Part shown: positions 63,401-64,000 of the stretch, piece by piece
How positions within the stretch are numbered: position 1 is the first letter of the stretch
Layout of the letters: each line of letters opens with the position of its first letter
Source of the DNA: Nioella ostreopsis
GTDB taxonomy: Bacteria; Pseudomonadota; Alphaproteobacteria; Rhodobacterales; Rhodobacteraceae
Direction of reading: 5' to 3'
Length of the DNA stretch: 64,000 bases
Assembly: GCF_004000255.1 (NCBI RefSeq)
Contig: NZ_RCIQ01000004.1
Coordinates: 62,001 to 126,000 of the forward strand
The notes under the pieces: model-generated
What the model saw: only the letters and a program-made list of their open reading frames with translations
Databases searched by the model: none
Told to the model about the DNA's origin: nothing
Position numbers and translations under genes: made by a program

Positions 63401-64000
63401 CTGGGAATGGGGCGGTGACCAGGAAGAGGAACAGGAAAGCCAGGCCTTCCTCGGGCAGGCCTTCGGGGCCGCGCTTGGCCTGATGTTCATCATCCTGCTG
63501 GCGCAGTTCAACTCGGTCTACAACTCGGTCCTTGTGCTTCTGGCCGTGGTGCTCTCCACCGTCGGCGTTCTGATCGGCATGCTGGTGATGGACCAGACCT
63601 TCTCGATCATCATGACCGGCACCGGGATTGTCGCGCTTGCGGGGATTGTGGTGAACAACAACATTGTTCTGATCGACACCTATCAGGAATACAGCCGCTA
63701 CATGCCACAGCTGGAGGCGATCACCCGCACAGCAGAGGCGCGCATTCGTCCCGTCCTGCTGACCACCATCACCACAATGGCGGGCCTCATGCCGATGATG
63801 TATGGCATCAGTCTCGACTTCGCGGCGGGCGGTTATTCCGTCGACAGCCCCACGGCGCTCTGGTGGAAGCAACTGGCTACGGCTGTGGTTTTCGGCCTGG
63901 GTGTGGCCACAGTGCTGACGCTGGTCCTGACCCCGTCGCTTCTGGCGCTCAGGATCTGGTTCTGGACGATCCTTGGCGGGATCGCCCGCGGCCTCGGGCG
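60444..64000 (+). CDS. RND efflux permease (AcrB-like), cut by window edge
   Basis: At least 1185 residues, open at the right end. Proton-driven tripartite exporter in the inner membrane. Seen: first span (MVVAFVVLSVVVGTAYIG), porter loops (FPGISAEDSERLLVRPME), span 4 ILAVGMLVDGAIVVVEYADK and span 10 region GIVVNNNIVLIDT. AcrB has two adjacent Asp where this has VDGA, and Asn replaces the relay Lys, as in several other RND branches. Two extra hydrophobic segments lie between spans 6 and 7 (VRALLTAGAGYLMFLAALE and MLPGIVMFVAAASLMSVMIG), making the protein longer than AcrB. Substrate unknown. Confidence 0.93.
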   Translation, partial: MMGMVDWAASRARMVVAFVVLSVVVGTAAYIGLPKEGEPDIDIPGLFVSVPFPGISAEDSERLLVRPMEAEFQDLDGLQTISATAAEGYAGIFLEFEFGWDKDATIAEVREAMDAAEAQFPDGAESYSINEINFSEFPIIIVALSGEAPERTLLRLAQELQDRLEALPPILEAGLAGGRDEMVEVVIDPLALEAYNVTARELIDAVVNNNQLIAAGEVSTASGAISVSIPSSFDTTEDIYNLPIKVNGDRVVTLGDLAEIRLTYEDREGTARFNGENAIALQVVKRLGFNIMDTAALVRAEIEAAQAEWPEELRQSVSVTATLDQSVTVQGMVSQLEGSVLTAIALVMIVVLAALGTRSALLVGFAIPTSFLLCFIFLGIMGVTISNIVMFGLILAVGMLVDGAIVVVEYADKRLAEGARPMQAYTDAAKRMFWPIVSSTATTLCAFLPMLFWPGVPGEFMGMLPVTLIFVLSASLIVALIYLPVLGGVAARYSRLIDNGTKVVKALIPWWPVRALLTAGAGYLMFLAALETISPGGLVPADPTASAFRQMLPGIVMFVAAASLMSVMIGSVAIHRQEKRIRAGYRRSPFGWVIHAIVGNPVMPLVTIGAVVVFVVSVFIYFQANNNGVEFFVESEPENGIVYVRARGNLSVEEMDLLVRQVEARVIATEGVRDVFAFAGQGGLNNNTGGAEQPRDTIGQVQFDLLPWDERPVLDAPVSLLGGLIQLPRTVIDPAFDGDMILAGMQEDLDQIPGIRTEIFSQSRGPSSGKPVNLRLAGDNWEELQEATRIVRERFESTPALTLVEDTLPLPGVDWELTVDVEAAGRYGANVATVGAMVQLVTRGILLDTMRVPSSDEEIEIRVRFPEEARVLSTLDTLRVRTADGLIPLSNFVTRTPAPQLAEIDRRDQSRIFNVRADVLDGLVMLTDTETGESWLEDASAAEDSFAVQEGVRTGALTLTPVNANERIATITEWLETENPLPASVSWEWGGDQEEEQESQAFLGQAFGAALGLMFIILLAQFNSVYNSVLVLLAVVLSTVGVLIGMLVMDQTFSIIMTGTGIVALAGIVVNNNIVLIDTYQEYSRYMPQLEAITRTAEARIRPVLLTTITTMAGLMPMMYGISLDFAAGGYSVDSPTALWWKQLATAVVFGLGVATVLTLVLTPSLLALRIWFWTILGGIARGLG

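Overview
The window is GC-rich alphaproteobacterial chromosome, most likely Rhodobacteraceae (Roseobacter group). Support comes from dense start/stop-overlapping genes, a LysR-mmsA pair, a fused indolepyruvate:ferredoxin oxidoreductase, CGFS glutaredoxin next to BolA, twin-arginine signals, GTA-gp10-like phage genes, and dispersed intergenic repeats that I recall as typical of this family. Species cannot be named.

Layout. 1-9,040: a valine-catabolism set (mmsA, acyl-CoA dehydrogenase, 3-hydroxyisobutyryl-CoA hydrolase, mmsB) split by a 4 kb block with small secreted proteins, a cupredoxin and a GCS2-type ligase. 9,231-11,602: two identical tRNA-Asp genes, an EamA exporter and a pirin. 11,765-29,637: an integrated 17.9 kb phage-type element bounded by a 26-bp direct repeat of the 3' end of tRNA-Val(UAC). 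29,615-36,683: two tRNA-Val genes, histidine phosphatase, HU-like protein, polysaccharide deacetylase, lon, a membrane protein. 36,773-42,967: tgt, a RimB-RimK fusion, sufT, a SatD-like/DUF3307 pair, an IscA/SufA protein, a TfoX-like protein, tpiA. 42,955-46,705: P450 plus membrane hydrolase, ccdA, tusA-like. 46,829-51,300: indolepyruvate:ferredoxin oxidoreductase and a divergent LysR. 51,519-55,005: GNAT, purL, bolA, grxD. 55,156-58,862: yfgM-like/bamB/der. 59,143-64,000: an RND efflux operon cut by the window edge.

The integrated element is the most unusual part. It carries a tyrosine integrase and one leftward, mostly translationally coupled morphogenetic operon: portal, GTA-gp10-like chaperone, prohead protease fused to an HK97-type capsid with an internal start site, a second chaperone-like gene, HNH nuclease, connector, gp10-like protein, DUF3168, head closure, small and large terminase, and tape measure. 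I find no tail tube, tail tip, lysis, replication or repressor gene. Its left arm holds an Abi_C abortive-infection protein and several small unknown genes among inverted and phased repeats. It looks like a capsid-encoding satellite or a pared-down prophage rather than a complete phage, and its gene order is not that of a standard HK97-type phage.

Other points worth attention are the writer-eraser RimB-RimK fusion, tandem 20-bp palindromes abutting the start codon of the SatD-like gene, a heat-shock-type promoter upstream of lon, and an operator-like dyad upstream of the efflux operon.
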